Below, in pieces: positions 1 to 11,337 of a stretch of 64,000 bases of DNA. Source of the stretch: Symbiodinium natans (taxonomy: Eukaryota > Sar > Dinophyceae > Suessiales > Symbiodiniaceae); the NCBI GenBank assembly GCA_905221605.1, contig CAJNDS010002203.1:117501-181500 (forward strand), in the 5' to 3' direction. The translations under genes and the position numbers were made by a program. The first letter of the stretch is position 1, and each line of letters begins with the position of its first letter. The notes under the pieces were generated by a model that did not search any database, was not told the DNA's origin, and worked only from the letters and a program-made list of their open reading frames with translations.

Positions 1-1227
1 AAGTTGCCTTTGGGTATCAAGGGCTTCTTCGTACTATTAACAGCAAGTCCTGAACTCTGCAACCCCAAACAACCCAAACCTTGCTCCTCCAAATTTAAAC
101 CCTAAACCTTCCTCTTCGGCGTCGAAGTCGCAGCGAGTCGCTTCGCGACCCCGCAGATGACGTTGTGGCAGTCGATGGCATGATAGCCCAACCTGAAAGC
201 AGGCCAAACGCCAAGTGCAGCAATGCTAGGAAAGCGCGAGGTAAAATCAAAAAAATGTCGCATGTCGCCACAACAAGCGACCCAACAGGGATTGATTGAA
301 GGCCCGTCTGTGAGGGTGATCATGGATGCGTCAATATGTGTCCCGTTCGTACCTGTGCCTCGGAAGCAGGTTCATCTCGTATAGATGCCGTGGAATTGAA
401 GTGACTGAGCAGACACGCGACCCATATGTGTTTATACAAAAAAGATATAGATATACGTGTAAATAATCAAATAAAACCCATGTGTTTATGTATTTTTGGT
501 AATCATAAATATAACCTTGTACGGAAATCCTCAACCCTATCGCGCAGCCAGCGCAAGTCTTTGCAAACAGCGTCCAACTTCACCGTACTACTTAAACCCT
601 CAACCCTCCTCTCAAGATCTCAGCGGGAAGGGGCTTGTCCAGCTGTTCCAGGGCCGGTCCGCGGGCTTCATCGTGGCCTGTCTCAGCCTATCTCCCCCAA
701 CTGTCTGTACGCTTCCCCCCAACAAAGGTCATGACCCTGAGCCCGACAGGAAAAAAGCACTGAAGGCTCTCAAAGCCTGAAGCCGAAACCCAAAAACACT
801 GAAGCCTTCAACCCTCAAAACGCTGAAAGAAACTCTCCATCAACCCTAGTCCTGAAGCCCTCTGCCTCACTCCTCAAAACATTGAACTTGCATCCACCGA
901 AGAAAAAGTTTGCTCACGGAATTTCAGGGTTTAACTTAGGCTCGGAAAGACACACCTGCAAGCACCGTGGAGTGCCCGAAGCAGCTTGACAGGAGAACCT
1001 TGTTGATTTCCAGCGCTTAAAAATAGGGCTTCAGGGGCTTTAGGGACTTTAGGGAGTTTAGGATTTTAGGGGCTTTGCATAGGGCTTTCAGGGTTTCATG
1101 GATTCTGGGGGTTTATGCATTAAGGGCCTGAAAGCCTCGCGGTTCCCAAAGGCGAATTGGGGAAAAAGTGCCTCGCATCTGCCTACACAGCCCTTACAAG
1201 TTATATTCCAAGCCAAAAGACAATAAT

Positions 1228-1228
<1 letters not shown>
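1..1228. other. unassigned left end, degenerate telomere-like words
   Basis: No gene can be supported. The stretch has scattered CCCTAAA/TTTAGGG-like words (for example near 100, 840 and 1020-1100). Short open frames lie on both strands (102-323 minus; 426-780 plus) and none shows a recognisable motif or a convincing pair of splice signals. It may hold exons of a gene that extends to the left of the window. Confidence 0.4.
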
Positions 1229-1263
<35 letters not shown>

Positions 1264-1299
1264 CTACTACTGCTACTACTACTACTACTACTACTCCTG

Positions 1300-1386
<87 letters not shown>

Positions 1387-1488
1387 TTGCTGCTACTACT
1401 ACTACTACTACTACTACTACTGCTACTACTATTGCTACTACAACTACGACTACTACTACTCCTCCTCCTCCTGCTGCTGCTGCTGCTG

Positions 1489-1549
<61 letters not shown>

Positions 1550-1562
1550 GACTACGACGATG
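1229..1562. repeat. CTA/CTC/CTG trinucleotide microsatellite (~330 bp)
   Basis: Nearly uninterrupted (CTA)n with CTC, CTG and TTG variants. Triplet periodicity without stops makes long poly-Tyr and poly-Leu frames on the plus strand. These are artefacts of the repeat, not proteins. Confidence 0.95.
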
Positions 1563-2565
1563 ATGCCCTAAACCCGATTTTTAGGGCAGTTTCGGGTTGC
1601 AGGGTGGCCCTAAACCGGCAACTTCCCTAAGCCCTGAAACTCGAGACCCAGGATTCCGAATCCCCACGTCCGACTGCAGCGCAGTGGAGACGTGCTCACG
1701 ATGCGCCGCCAGGGTCCGGAGCAGACCGAGGATCACCAGGACTAGGGTTTAGGGTTGAAATATTCAGGCTTGTGCAGGAGTTTTGGCTTTGCGGCTATTT
1801 GGGAATGAAGACTTTCTAGGGGCATACAAGGCTTCTGCGGCGAAATTAGGCATTTGGGTTCAGGCATCGGGATTTTTTTTATCAACTATCCATTCACGTC
1901 CAAGTAATTGTATTATCAAACCCTAAACCCTAAACCGCTCCAAACGAATCTCCTTGCAACACCAGCTCATGGCGGCCAATCCGAAAGACTCTCGGCTGGG
2001 GTTTTGGGCTCGAAGTTCACAGGGTTTAGGACTCAAATTCTGTTGAGGGTTTACCTCAAATTTCAAATCCCGCGCCCTGAATTCCTAAACTCTACACACC
2101 GAACAGCTTAGGGTTCAGGACTTCCGAGAAAGACTTTTGCCAATTTGCCTTGCTGTGGAGGTATTTGGGTTTTCAAACCTCAGGACAAATCCACACATCG
2201 TACCAACTTCTGCACTAAAGAGAATCGACATCCCTAAGCACTAAATCCCTAAACCCTAAATCTTATACTATATGACTCTAGGTCTTTGATTAGGGTGTAG
2301 GCTGCAGGGATTTCGGGTTTAGAGCCTGGCTGCGGAAGTTGATTCAGTAAACATTTTCTTCATTCAGTGGGCAGTTTGGGTTCTTGCGCTCCTGCTCCTT
2401 TTGGAGGGCATGCTCCACGTATGCGGCATCTGCTTGAATATCCACAGGTGCTTCTTCTCTCCTGTTACTTTTTTACTATCATTGCGATTATTGATATTTT
2501 TTGTCTCAACAAAGGATCTCGCAAATAAATATACACTTTTTTGTTTGGGGGTTTTTTGAGCCATA
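1563..2565. other. unassigned, telomere-like words, no gene seen
   Basis: Mixed sequence with CCCTAAA words at about 1920 and 2240. No open frame with family motifs and no obvious exon islands were found. Confidence 0.4.
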
Positions 2566-2904
2566 TTGAGCTCAGGCCTCCGAATGGATCATGGATGGAC
2601 CCCTCCTCGCGAGCAAGATATGGCAGGACTGGGTGGTTGCGCATTGGGTCTTAGGGTGATCATGGGTGTTTATTGGGACCTGTGTCTTGTTGCAGCTATG
2701 TGTTGTGATCATGGCCCAAGCCCTTGGTCAGCCTGGTCAAACAGGCCAAACAAGGTGAGGCCACGAGGTCTTATGGAAGGCACAGAGGAGCGTGCGGAGA
2801 GCACGAGATTTGTCGAGCAGGCTGGCTCCGTGGACGAAGCGCCAGAAGCCGTGATTGGCCTTTCGCTCGGCCGAGACCGCAGACACGCTATATTTTGCAC
2901 GTAG
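2566..2904 (+). CDS. weak open frame, possible plus-strand exon
   Basis: A plus-strand frame of 112 codons. Its second half (from about 2770) is acidic and soluble-looking (MEGTEERAESTRFVEQ) and runs to a TAG next to a GTAGG donor-like site. I recognise no domain. Overlapping frames on both strands are also open, so this may be chance. Confidence 0.2.
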   Translation: MSSGLRMDHGWTPPREQDMAGLGGCALGLRVIMGVYWDLCLVAAMCCDHGPSPWSAWSNRPNKVRPRGLMEGTEERAESTRFVEQAGSVDEAPEAVIGLSLGRDRRHAIFCT

Positions 2905-3008
2905 GTAGGATCAGTGCATGTGTGCACCTTTACCCACTTAAATCGTCTGGCCGCAAGCACCTTGACTCAGCCCAGCTCGACATAACTCTTCCCTGAGGAC
3001 TGAACCCT

Positions 3009-3024
3009 ATATAGTAGTAGTAGC

Positions 3025-3071
<47 letters not shown>

Positions 3072-3072
3072 C

Positions 3073-3136
<64 letters not shown>

Positions 3137-3235
3137 TTAATAGTAGTAGTAGTCGTCGTCGTAGTAGTAGTAGTCGTAGTACTAGTACTAGTACTAGTAC
3201 TAGTACGTTGTTGTTGTTGTTGTTGGTGGTGGTGG

Positions 3236-3281
<46 letters not shown>
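3009..3281. repeat. TAG then GTT trinucleotide microsatellite
   Basis: (TAG)n from about 3013 to 3180, then CTAGTA units, then (GTT/GGT)n to 3281. It lies 30 bp beyond the stop of the methyltransferase-like gene. It may sit in that gene's 3' flank, or in an intron if the true C-terminus lies further left. Confidence 0.93.
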
Positions 3282-3311
3282 AGTCTCATGATGCGAGCGG
3301 TGGTGCTGGAT

Positions 3312-6001
3312 TTAGGCTTCGACAGTTATGGAGCAGGTTGTGCCCCCTGACGGCTCACAGCTGGGCATCTGAAGGTAGTAGTGACAGAAATGCTCGCATG
3401 TCCTGACTCCCGCCTTCGTCATGTTGTTCTGGAACGTGCGGGTCTGCTGGCTCTCGTCGACTTTGCATTTATTAGTCTTCTCCAAAAATGCAGCCAGCGG
3501 CACTGAACCAATGTGCTCGGGGACCGTGAACTGGCGGCCCTCTGCGACGTCCTCCCTGACGCCCACCACCAGCGTCCGCACCCGACCTTGCGGGATGCCG
3601 TGGTCCGAGGCTTTCAGGCTCATCCTGCAAGTCACCTTTCTGACGGCGCACTCTGGACCCGAAACCCTATGCTCCACACAAACCCTAAGAATGCGTTCTA
3701 GACGGCATACAGGCAAGCAACGTAGCCCGCATCATTCAGGATGCTCTCCCACTTGTCCAACACAGGCTTGTGCTGCTTGTCGATGTTCGCCACGTTTTCG
3801 AACAAGAAGGCCTCAACGGACAAGTTTGTCCAAGGGTTTGGGGCTTGGCGGCTATAGCGTTACTAGGGTTGTTCGATTCAGGGATCAGGGTGTGGTTCTG
3901 CCTTGGGCTTCTCGTCCAGTATCTTGCCGCAGCCATCTACCACGAGCTGCCCTCTCCCTTCCCCAAGTCCAAGGCCCTTCCCGGCCAGACTGTAAGACTG
4001 GCACGGTGCCGTCAGCATGTAGAGCTCAAGACTCTCCTGGCTTAAGTGCCTCTCTACCATGTTCACCGGCTGCTCGTACGCGGGCAAGTCCACCGCATCA
4101 GACACACGAGACGCCATGCGCCTCACCGCAGGGTCGATCTCGCAAGCGAGCATGTTCTTCACTGGGATCTTCAGGTCCATATTGGCGAGAGCAATAATCT
4201 TGGCTTCAGGCACAAACAGAAATGCAACAGCACATTGCACATGCGTTTCAGGCCGAGCTGCGTGAGCTCCGTATCCAGAGCAATCCGCCGCCACGCGGAG
4301 CTCCTTCGGCGGGGCCGGCGGCCCTTTCTTCTTGTTTTTCATGATGCTGGTCCGGACTTCCACTGCCTCCATTCACGCCGGAAGCACGCAACATTGACAG
4401 TTTCGGGACCGACCCTAAATTGTGTCGCCTAAAATGAACCATGGCATTCACCACTGTTTGCTCGCAGCGCCTTCTGCTGCAGCTTTGTCCACGTCCATTT
4501 CCCCATATTGTCTCGAGCGAGGCAACAAGGATGGCTTTTAGCTTGGGGCACAGACTGCGCGTCCAAGTATAATGCGTGCACACAAAGGCGCATGCAACCA
4601 ACTCTCCTTGCTGCACGCAGGCTCGATCTTTTTTTGCTCCAGACGTTTTAGCAAGCATCGCACGGCATTTTGCCCAATATCGACACCTGCCCAAAATCAA
4701 CACAAAGCTGACTGGCCCCCTCTTCAGTTTTCGGCTCACAAGCTAAACCTGCTCCCAAAATCAACACAAATCCGACTGGCCCACTCGTCAGTTTTCGGCT
4801 GACAAGCTAAACCTGCTGCGGATATCTGCGCATGACTCGCATGAGCAGTTCACACAAAACTTCGACTTTGGAGCCTGGCCATCGCAAGAAGCCGAAGTAA
4901 CAATGAAAATACGCACTTTGCCACTGCCACTGCAAGCGCCCTCATTGCTGCAGACCCGGCCTTCTCCTCCTTGGGGTGTTCCTTTGCGTACGCCTTTCTC
5001 GCAAGCTGCTTCAGGACTGTGCTGCTAGCCAAGGCTTCCGGCAACGGCGCAAGGGTAGCATTGCCGTTGGCACACACAAAGCCCATTGAGCGCAGCTTGT
5101 CCCGTTGATCCTTGGACGCTTTCTGACTCAACCAATCTTTTCCTCCCCAAAGCTCAGCCACAATCGCCCAGCTTGGTGAGTCCTCGAAAGTCCACGGCAG
5201 CCGGCCGTCTACTTTGATGGCCTTCATGTTGCTGTCTTGGGTTGCCGGCCCCTCCGAACCGAGCCCGCGCATGCTGTAAGACCACACTACCCCGCAGGCA
5301 GGACGTCGCTCTTGTACAGCGGCAGTGGCCCCAGACACGACGATCGTTGGGTGACAGACCTTGCCCACGGACGCCGCGAGCCCCCCTTGCTTGCTTTTAG
5401 GTTGCCAGACCAACTTCACTCGATTGAAGTTTGTACTCGGAGCCGCATTCGCCAGGATGGCTGTGATGGCTCGGGTTGCCCTGGGCGCATCATCGAGGTT
5501 CTGCGTCAAGTCAAAGCTGATGACCCCCTTCGTCTTGGCATCCTTATCCTTCTTGACCGCCTTTGCTTTAGCCGTGTGTGCCGACTCTGCCCCGGAAGCT
5601 GCCTTCTTTCTTGAGCACACACCAAAGACCATGGAAATGCCGTGAGAAAGGGATTTCCTTAGCACTTCTGCCCAACATTCTCTCACATGCCGTGACTGAT
5701 GCTTAGGGCCCTTGCGGCTGGAAGTGCTGCAGCAGAGTCGGCAAGTGCATCAGCTCGGCCTGACTATACTCCTACTCTGACAACAAAGGGCCGGCCTGCC
5801 CACGCGGCGCCTCCTTCAGGATATCATCCAGCTTAGCTGCGGCGATGTCGACCATCTTTATTTTCTTGCCTTGTCTTCCGAATTCACTTCTACCTTCTGC
5901 AAAACACCACGTGTGCAACAGTAACAGGCTGCCGAGGAACAAGATCCCTTAGCACCCTTCAGCATTGCCAAGGCATCCGCTTGCTCACGTGAAGCTGCCA
6001 T
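3312..6001 (-). CDS. C5-cytosine DNA methyltransferase-like protein, multi-exon
   Basis: Predicted to transfer methyl groups from S-adenosylmethionine to cytosine C5 in DNA. The conserved motifs of the family appear in order on the minus strand: motif I (RVAADCSGYGA, ~4285), AcEiDp (LACEIDPAVRR, ~4140), the catalytic PCQ loop (APCQSYSLAGKG, ~3990), motif VI (FLFENV, ~3800) and motif VIII (GIPQGRVRTLVVGVR, ~3590). Introns that I can place are 3812-3901 (GC-AG; joins KPK to AFLFENV) and 3625-3710 (GT-AG; gives GYVACLMSLKASDHG). The likely start is ATG at 6001 (MAASREQADALAMLK). The first intron, 5897-5955, is in phase with exon 5796-5896. A Lys-rich region (5603-4850, AVKKDKDAKTKG) follows. The TAA stop is at 3312. 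Motifs IX/X are not visible, so the C-terminus is short or further exons were missed. The junction just after motif I is unresolved (two open frames), so a frameshift is possible there. Confidence 0.72.
3625..3710 (-). other. GT-AG intron, 86 bp, with TTTAGGG-like words
   Basis: Sense-strand borders are CCT|GTATGC and TTGCAG|GATG. Removing it restores the DNMT spacing between GY and LKA. It contains CTTAGGGTTT and ATAGGGTTTCGGG, degenerate telomere-like words. Confidence 0.65.
3812..3901 (-). other. GC-AG intron, 90 bp, with CCCTAAA-like words
   Basis: Borders are AAG|GCAG and GAG|GCCT, so AGGC occurs at both ends. Removal joins KPK to AFLFENV, the expected motif V-VI continuity for C5 methyltransferases. 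The interior is C-rich and telomere-like in the sense orientation. Confidence 0.7.
4691..4818. repeat. 64 bp tandem duplication
   Basis: Two copies, each starting CCAAAATCAACACAAA, at 4691 and 4755, with a few substitutions. They lie in a probable intron of the methyltransferase-like gene. Confidence 0.85.
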
Positions 6002-6705
6002 GACTTGGGTGACACTAGGCTAAGTGGAGTTCACTTGACGTTGAACCGCAAACTCTGGACGAAGGCTGTCCGAAACTGCACCGTCGAAGCGGCTGCACTT
6101 GCCGACCACAATCGAGTGTCATTTTGAAGACCCCGCCCTTTCCCTAAACCAAAAATCTACACCCAAAGACAGATCGAGAGAGACACGCGACACTTCTCGA
6201 GAACCAACCGAGCAAACCGGAGACCCTTAACCCTAAACTGAAAACCCCGCACGCACTGACGGATCGAGAGGCGCCCTGTCAATCAGAAGGATCGGAAGGC
6301 ACACGCAAAGAGAGAGTAACTTCAAGAAGCCTGAACCAGCTCCAGCCTGCGCACATTAGGAAGGATTTGTGATTCGGCTTCTGAGCTGCACTCACTGGGT
6401 GACCAGACCTCTGTGGGCCTGTGCGGATCTGGTCTCGGAATTAAAATTAGCCTCAGCGTCCGACCTCATCTGACGCAAGCAGTTGCCTGAGTGTTGACCT
6501 TTCAACGCTTTTAAGGCCGGCACGGCGTACTAATGACAATGATGCACACAGTTCCTGCTACTGCTCGCTCTTTTTAAAAACCTGCAGACTTCCCCTACGG
6601 GCTCAAAGCTAATCGGCCCAAAACGGAAGAGACCTGGTGGCTCTCCCCTGCCAACTCAGCCCGAGCCTCACGGAATCCGCAGCGACACCCTGACGGCTGT
6701 CTGCT
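6002..6705. other. intergenic spacer between two minus-strand genes
   Basis: About 700 bp from the stop of the hAT-derived gene (6706) to the start of the methyltransferase-like gene (6001). It holds a few degenerate CCCTAAA words (6145-6240). No coding signal and no TATA-like element was recognised. The upstream transcript end and the downstream trans-splice acceptor should lie here. Confidence 0.5.
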
Positions 6706-9700
6706 TCACTCAGACCCGGCCTCCTTGCCACTGCTGGAGCCGCTCTCTTCCTCGGAAAGTTCATACTCCGCATCCTTCTCCTCCTTCTTCTCTTCGTCGT
6801 TGGTCTTGTTGGCCTGAGCATCCTTCTTCTGCTTCTTCTCTTGGTTTGTGGTCTTGTCGCCCTGAGCGATGTCCTTCGCGGCATCATCCTGGCCGTCCTT
6901 CACGGCATTCTGGCCATTGCTGGCACCTGTGTTGCGTGGCTCTGGATTGCTGTCGTGGACAGCAGGGGCCACCGAGGACGCGGGCGGAGACTGGCTCAGA
7001 TCCACCACAAGCTTTTCCACGAGAAAGTCCATGAGGACCTGCGGTTTTGGGTAACCCAGTCGGTTTAAGGTTTAGGGTTTTGGGAATCCTTGCCCCCTGG
7101 CCTTGGCGTGCAGTGAGCTTCGGCAAACAGCCACCATGGTCACCTTGCTGCGCAACCCTGCAAGAAGCCCGTAGGGGTCTGGGCTCAGGAAGATGAGGCT
7201 GGACAGACGGAATGTGTGGAATAGCTCCTGATACACGACCACATGTTTGGACGCGAAGTGAAGGGGGAGCATGTCCTGGACACAAGCGTCACTGGCTTTG
7301 GCTTCGTGTCAAGCAGCAGTTGGCTTCGTGTCAAGCAGCAGTCACTCCTCGTCGGCCATGTCGTCGGGAATGGCTGGTTCAGCCGCCGTGTCCGAGATGA
7401 ACTTGCCCTTGCCTTCAACCTTCAGCAGCACCTCCCAAGCGCCCGAAGCAAACCAGACCGACATGTAACACTATCTCTCTTGGCTTCGCCTGGGTTTTGA
7501 TCTTCTTTGTCACTCTCGGTTCCAGCAGCACTGGGTTCGGGAGGGGGACCGGAAGCCATGGACACGTCGAGTCCGTGCCAGTCCTGCACACAGTGTAGCC
7601 CTAAACCCGGGACCCAATCATTGCTCCCAGACATGTGTGCAAGGCTGTCCCTATCCAGCGGTGTTCGCGCGCTTCCAGACTGCTGCCGCAAACAGCAAAG
7701 TGGAGAGACTCCCGGCCGACATACGCGCCCAGCGAGACCGCCTTGCGCTTGCGCCTGGCATCAGGCCTCGGCTCGATCCTCGGGGTCGGCGGTTCCTACA
7801 CGAGACACTGAACCAGTGCCATGTGCACCATTTTTGCGACTGAAGCACAAATCGTCCAAAGCAGCATTGTAACGGGCCCGACGCTCAAGATCTTGTTGCT
7901 GCGGCAAGAAAAGAAAGCTCTGCAAAGTACTCTGCGCCTTCGATTTGACGATTTTCCCGAGCTGTTTTCTAATCTCGCCCTGCGCTTTGGCCGAACCCAT
8001 GTCAAAGACCATGAATACGTCCTGCGTATGTCTAAAGACTGAAACTGTAAACCCCTAGAACCCAACCTGAATTGACATTTCTTGTCCTTGTCTGCTTGGG
8101 CCAGCTTCTCGAAGATCCTGCACGAGTTCGTCCTCAGAGATTCTCNNNNNNNNNNNNNNNNNNNNNNNNNNNNNNNNNNNNNNNNNNNNNNNNNNNNNNN
8201 NNNNNNNNNNNNNNNNNNNNNNNNNNNNNNNNNNNNNNNNNNNNNGGGCTAGTTCTTCCAACTGCTCGTGCAATTGTCTCATCTCTATCCTCTGGAGCTT
8301 CTCTTTGTCCTTTAGCACGTTCCTTTCATGCTCTGACAACTTGGCGGCAATGCCATGACCGGGACCATGAACGAAGTCCTGTTTGAGCTCCGCAGCTTTT
8401 GCCTGAAGTATTGCCCGCAGCTTCTCTTGCTTAGGAGAGGCACGCCGTCTTGCTGCGGAGTCAACGACTTGCTGAAGGTCTTCCAGACCTTCCTCGGCAT
8501 CTGGCTGCTGCAGCGAACGCCGCTGTGCGTCCCGCTGTCTCTGGAAAGACGCCAAGCCCTTGGATTTCAGCCTCGAGCAGAAGGACTTTCGTGGAAGTCG
8601 GTCCCGTCTCGTGTTCCGACCTTGCCCACCATAAAGCTTCCGGTACTTGTCCAGGATTTTGAAACCAAGACTGGATGGCTGGTAATTGCCCTTTGAGAAA
8701 AAAACCACCTTGTCCAGGTCCGGGCAGTCGCAGAAGACTTTCAGATAGCAATTCCTGTTTTCCTCTGACATACTGGCCTTGATGGAGCCTGCAAGACGGA
8801 GAACCGCCACAATCGCTTGCGCACAACTCAACGAGCATCGAACATGAACATGCGCCTGAAAACAGCCGCAGTGTGCTAAAGCTGGTCTCGATCTCCGAAG
8901 TGGCATCGAAGATTGCTAGCATGAAGCGAACCTGAGAACTCTGAAAATACCACGCGCACACACGCACAAACACACGCCCGTGCTCCAAGGAAATGCCATG
9001 TCACAGACTGTGGTCTCAGTGAAGGACGGCAGCTTTCAGTGATTTCAACCGATCAAAGCGCTGCATAGTCATGGGCCAGTAGGCTCTCTCAGACCTGCGC
9101 ACCACCCAACCCGCCTGCTCCACCTCACGCGCTAAACCTCTACTACCATATCTCGGCCAGCGCCTGGCAAGAAAGACCGCCGTGGGTCGTGCGACGAGGT
9201 ACTCTTCGCGCAGCACGTGTGTGTCCAGCTGCAGCAGCTTGGCCAAAGGATCCAACACCTCGGGCCTTAGTGCGTGCAGGCTCGCGCAAGGCGCCACCGG
9301 CCAGGGAATGAGAGCAAGTTTGCCATTGCCGACTGACGAGGAACAGGGTGGAGTCTGATCTGTTGGCCGTCCACCAGACCACGTCGAAGGGGCTCAGAGC
9401 AGACCCAACACCAGCTTGATGCCAAGTCTCCACGGACTCGAGAAACAAGTCCGACACGTTCTTGATGGACCCCAATTCGGGCGCCAGCAGAGCAGCATAC
9501 TCTTCGTCGGGCATGCCTGCGGTTTAGTTGAGGGTTTGGGGTTTAGGGTTTAAGAGTTTAGGGTTTAGGGTCTAGGGTCTAGGGTTTAGGGTTCGCGAGC
9601 CTTCGTAGTGAAACAATAGGCGACCATCCTGGTACACGGCAATGTCCGAGCTGCTGCCTTGGGCAGCTTATTATCATGCGAATTGCAGACGCCCAAGCGT

Positions 9701-11304
9701 TCTCACAGCAAGAAGTTTTCTTATCATTGTAGGCTAAGATGCTCAAAGCTTTCATCTGCTGCTCGGCTATCTGAAGGTACCCGGACGTGTAATTGCTATT
9801 GAGAACCAGAGGCCGTTGGGCGGTGGAGCCGTCCAAGGACTTGAAGGCAAAGGTGCGATTGAGATCCTGTGTGAACCCAAGCAGTAATTCATTGGAACGC
9901 AGCATCCGCACAAGTGAGTCTACAGCGTCCTGCTTCAGATTCTCGCACAACCTGGAGCAGTTGGATATGCGAGCTGTGGAAGAGGTCGGCGCGGACTCTG
10001 ACTTTGCGGCGCCCCTGTCGTACTCATGAACGAATGGAGACACCAAGCTGAGCCACTCCGTCGTCAGTGCAAGCAGCCGAATGTTGCTGGGCGTCAGTAC
10101 CTCGCCGTCAGAGTCATGTTCCCGGACAGAGCCCTAGTACTACGGACAAACAAGAGCCAACCGGCATACATCATACGCTGTCAGGTTGCAGCTAGAAGTT
10201 TCACAGCCCACGCTGATTTATCGTTCTTCAATGCTGCCAGGTCCAAGAGAAATCGAACAACCGAAGAGATGCACAATATCAATTTCTGCAGACAGTTCGT
10301 GCAACTGTCAAACCTTTGAGCCGCGTAATGAGCGCTCATCTGCGGACCCAGAACACAATCAAGCTGGGATTGCACCTTCTCGCTGAACTGTGCTAACAAC
10401 TTGTGAGAGTTGCCAATGGCCCTGCAGAAACCGCCCGGGTCCTTGCTGTTTTGTGACGACAAACGCATAACGAACTCATCTAGCAGGATTTTGATGTTCC
10501 CGTCGCTCTTCAGGGAGTTTTCCAAGCTTCGCTGCGCCGAGTGCAGCCGGCATCTTGTGGACAGCTTCAAGGAAGGCAACACACCCTTGGCCTTGGCTGC
10601 GAGGCTGGTACACGCTGCTGGCGGTGAACCGCTTCCATCTGAGCCTGTGGCGGCAGCAAAGCGCCCAGCCAGTCCCTCAGCTTTTTCGCCATCCACAGTG
10701 TACACCTGCAAAGGTGCGCGCATGGCCCACAGAACTGCAGGAGACCCTGGACTTCGGTCCTGGAAGAGCTTTGCGAAGGACTCATGGTTGTCCGGGCTGA
10801 ACTTCTGCAAAACTCTCCCCATGTGCTCCACTTTTCCGAGCGAAGTCTGTCGCAGGGCACGGTATTGCACGTGTTCTGCGCAAGCAACATTACTATTGAC
10901 ATGCCTGCCTTGACGCCGTGGCACTTTGAGAGCTCCAACATGCGGTGATGAACCTGGCTTCGACGCCTACCAATTATTCACATACAACTGCAACAAGTAT
11001 GCCACTGAACAGCGGCGCCTGGTACTTGTGGTCCACAAGTCTCATCTTCACACACAAGGAATCTTTGCTGACGTCCTGACCCACAGGACGTCAGCCTGTG
11101 ACCAGCCTCTGACTGTTTCTCAGCACAGCGTTCAGACTCAACCGCCTCGGCCCAGCCAGCGGACTTGCACTTCGCGGCCAGCCTGCGGTCCTGAATCAGC
11201 ACGCAAGCCCAAATGAGACACACACACAGAGACACACACACACACACAGAGACACACACACACACACACCCACCCACCCACCCACCCACCCACCCACCCA
11301 CCCA

Positions 11305-11337
<33 letters not shown>

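Noticed and set aside
1157-1630. Long poly-Tyr and poly-Leu open frames
   Set aside because: They translate a CTA/CTC/CTG microsatellite; triplet repeats without stops always give such frames.
3312-6001. Retrotransposon-encoded methyltransferase
   Set aside because: No reverse transcriptase, integrase or LTR was seen nearby, and the gene has introns. Not fully excluded.
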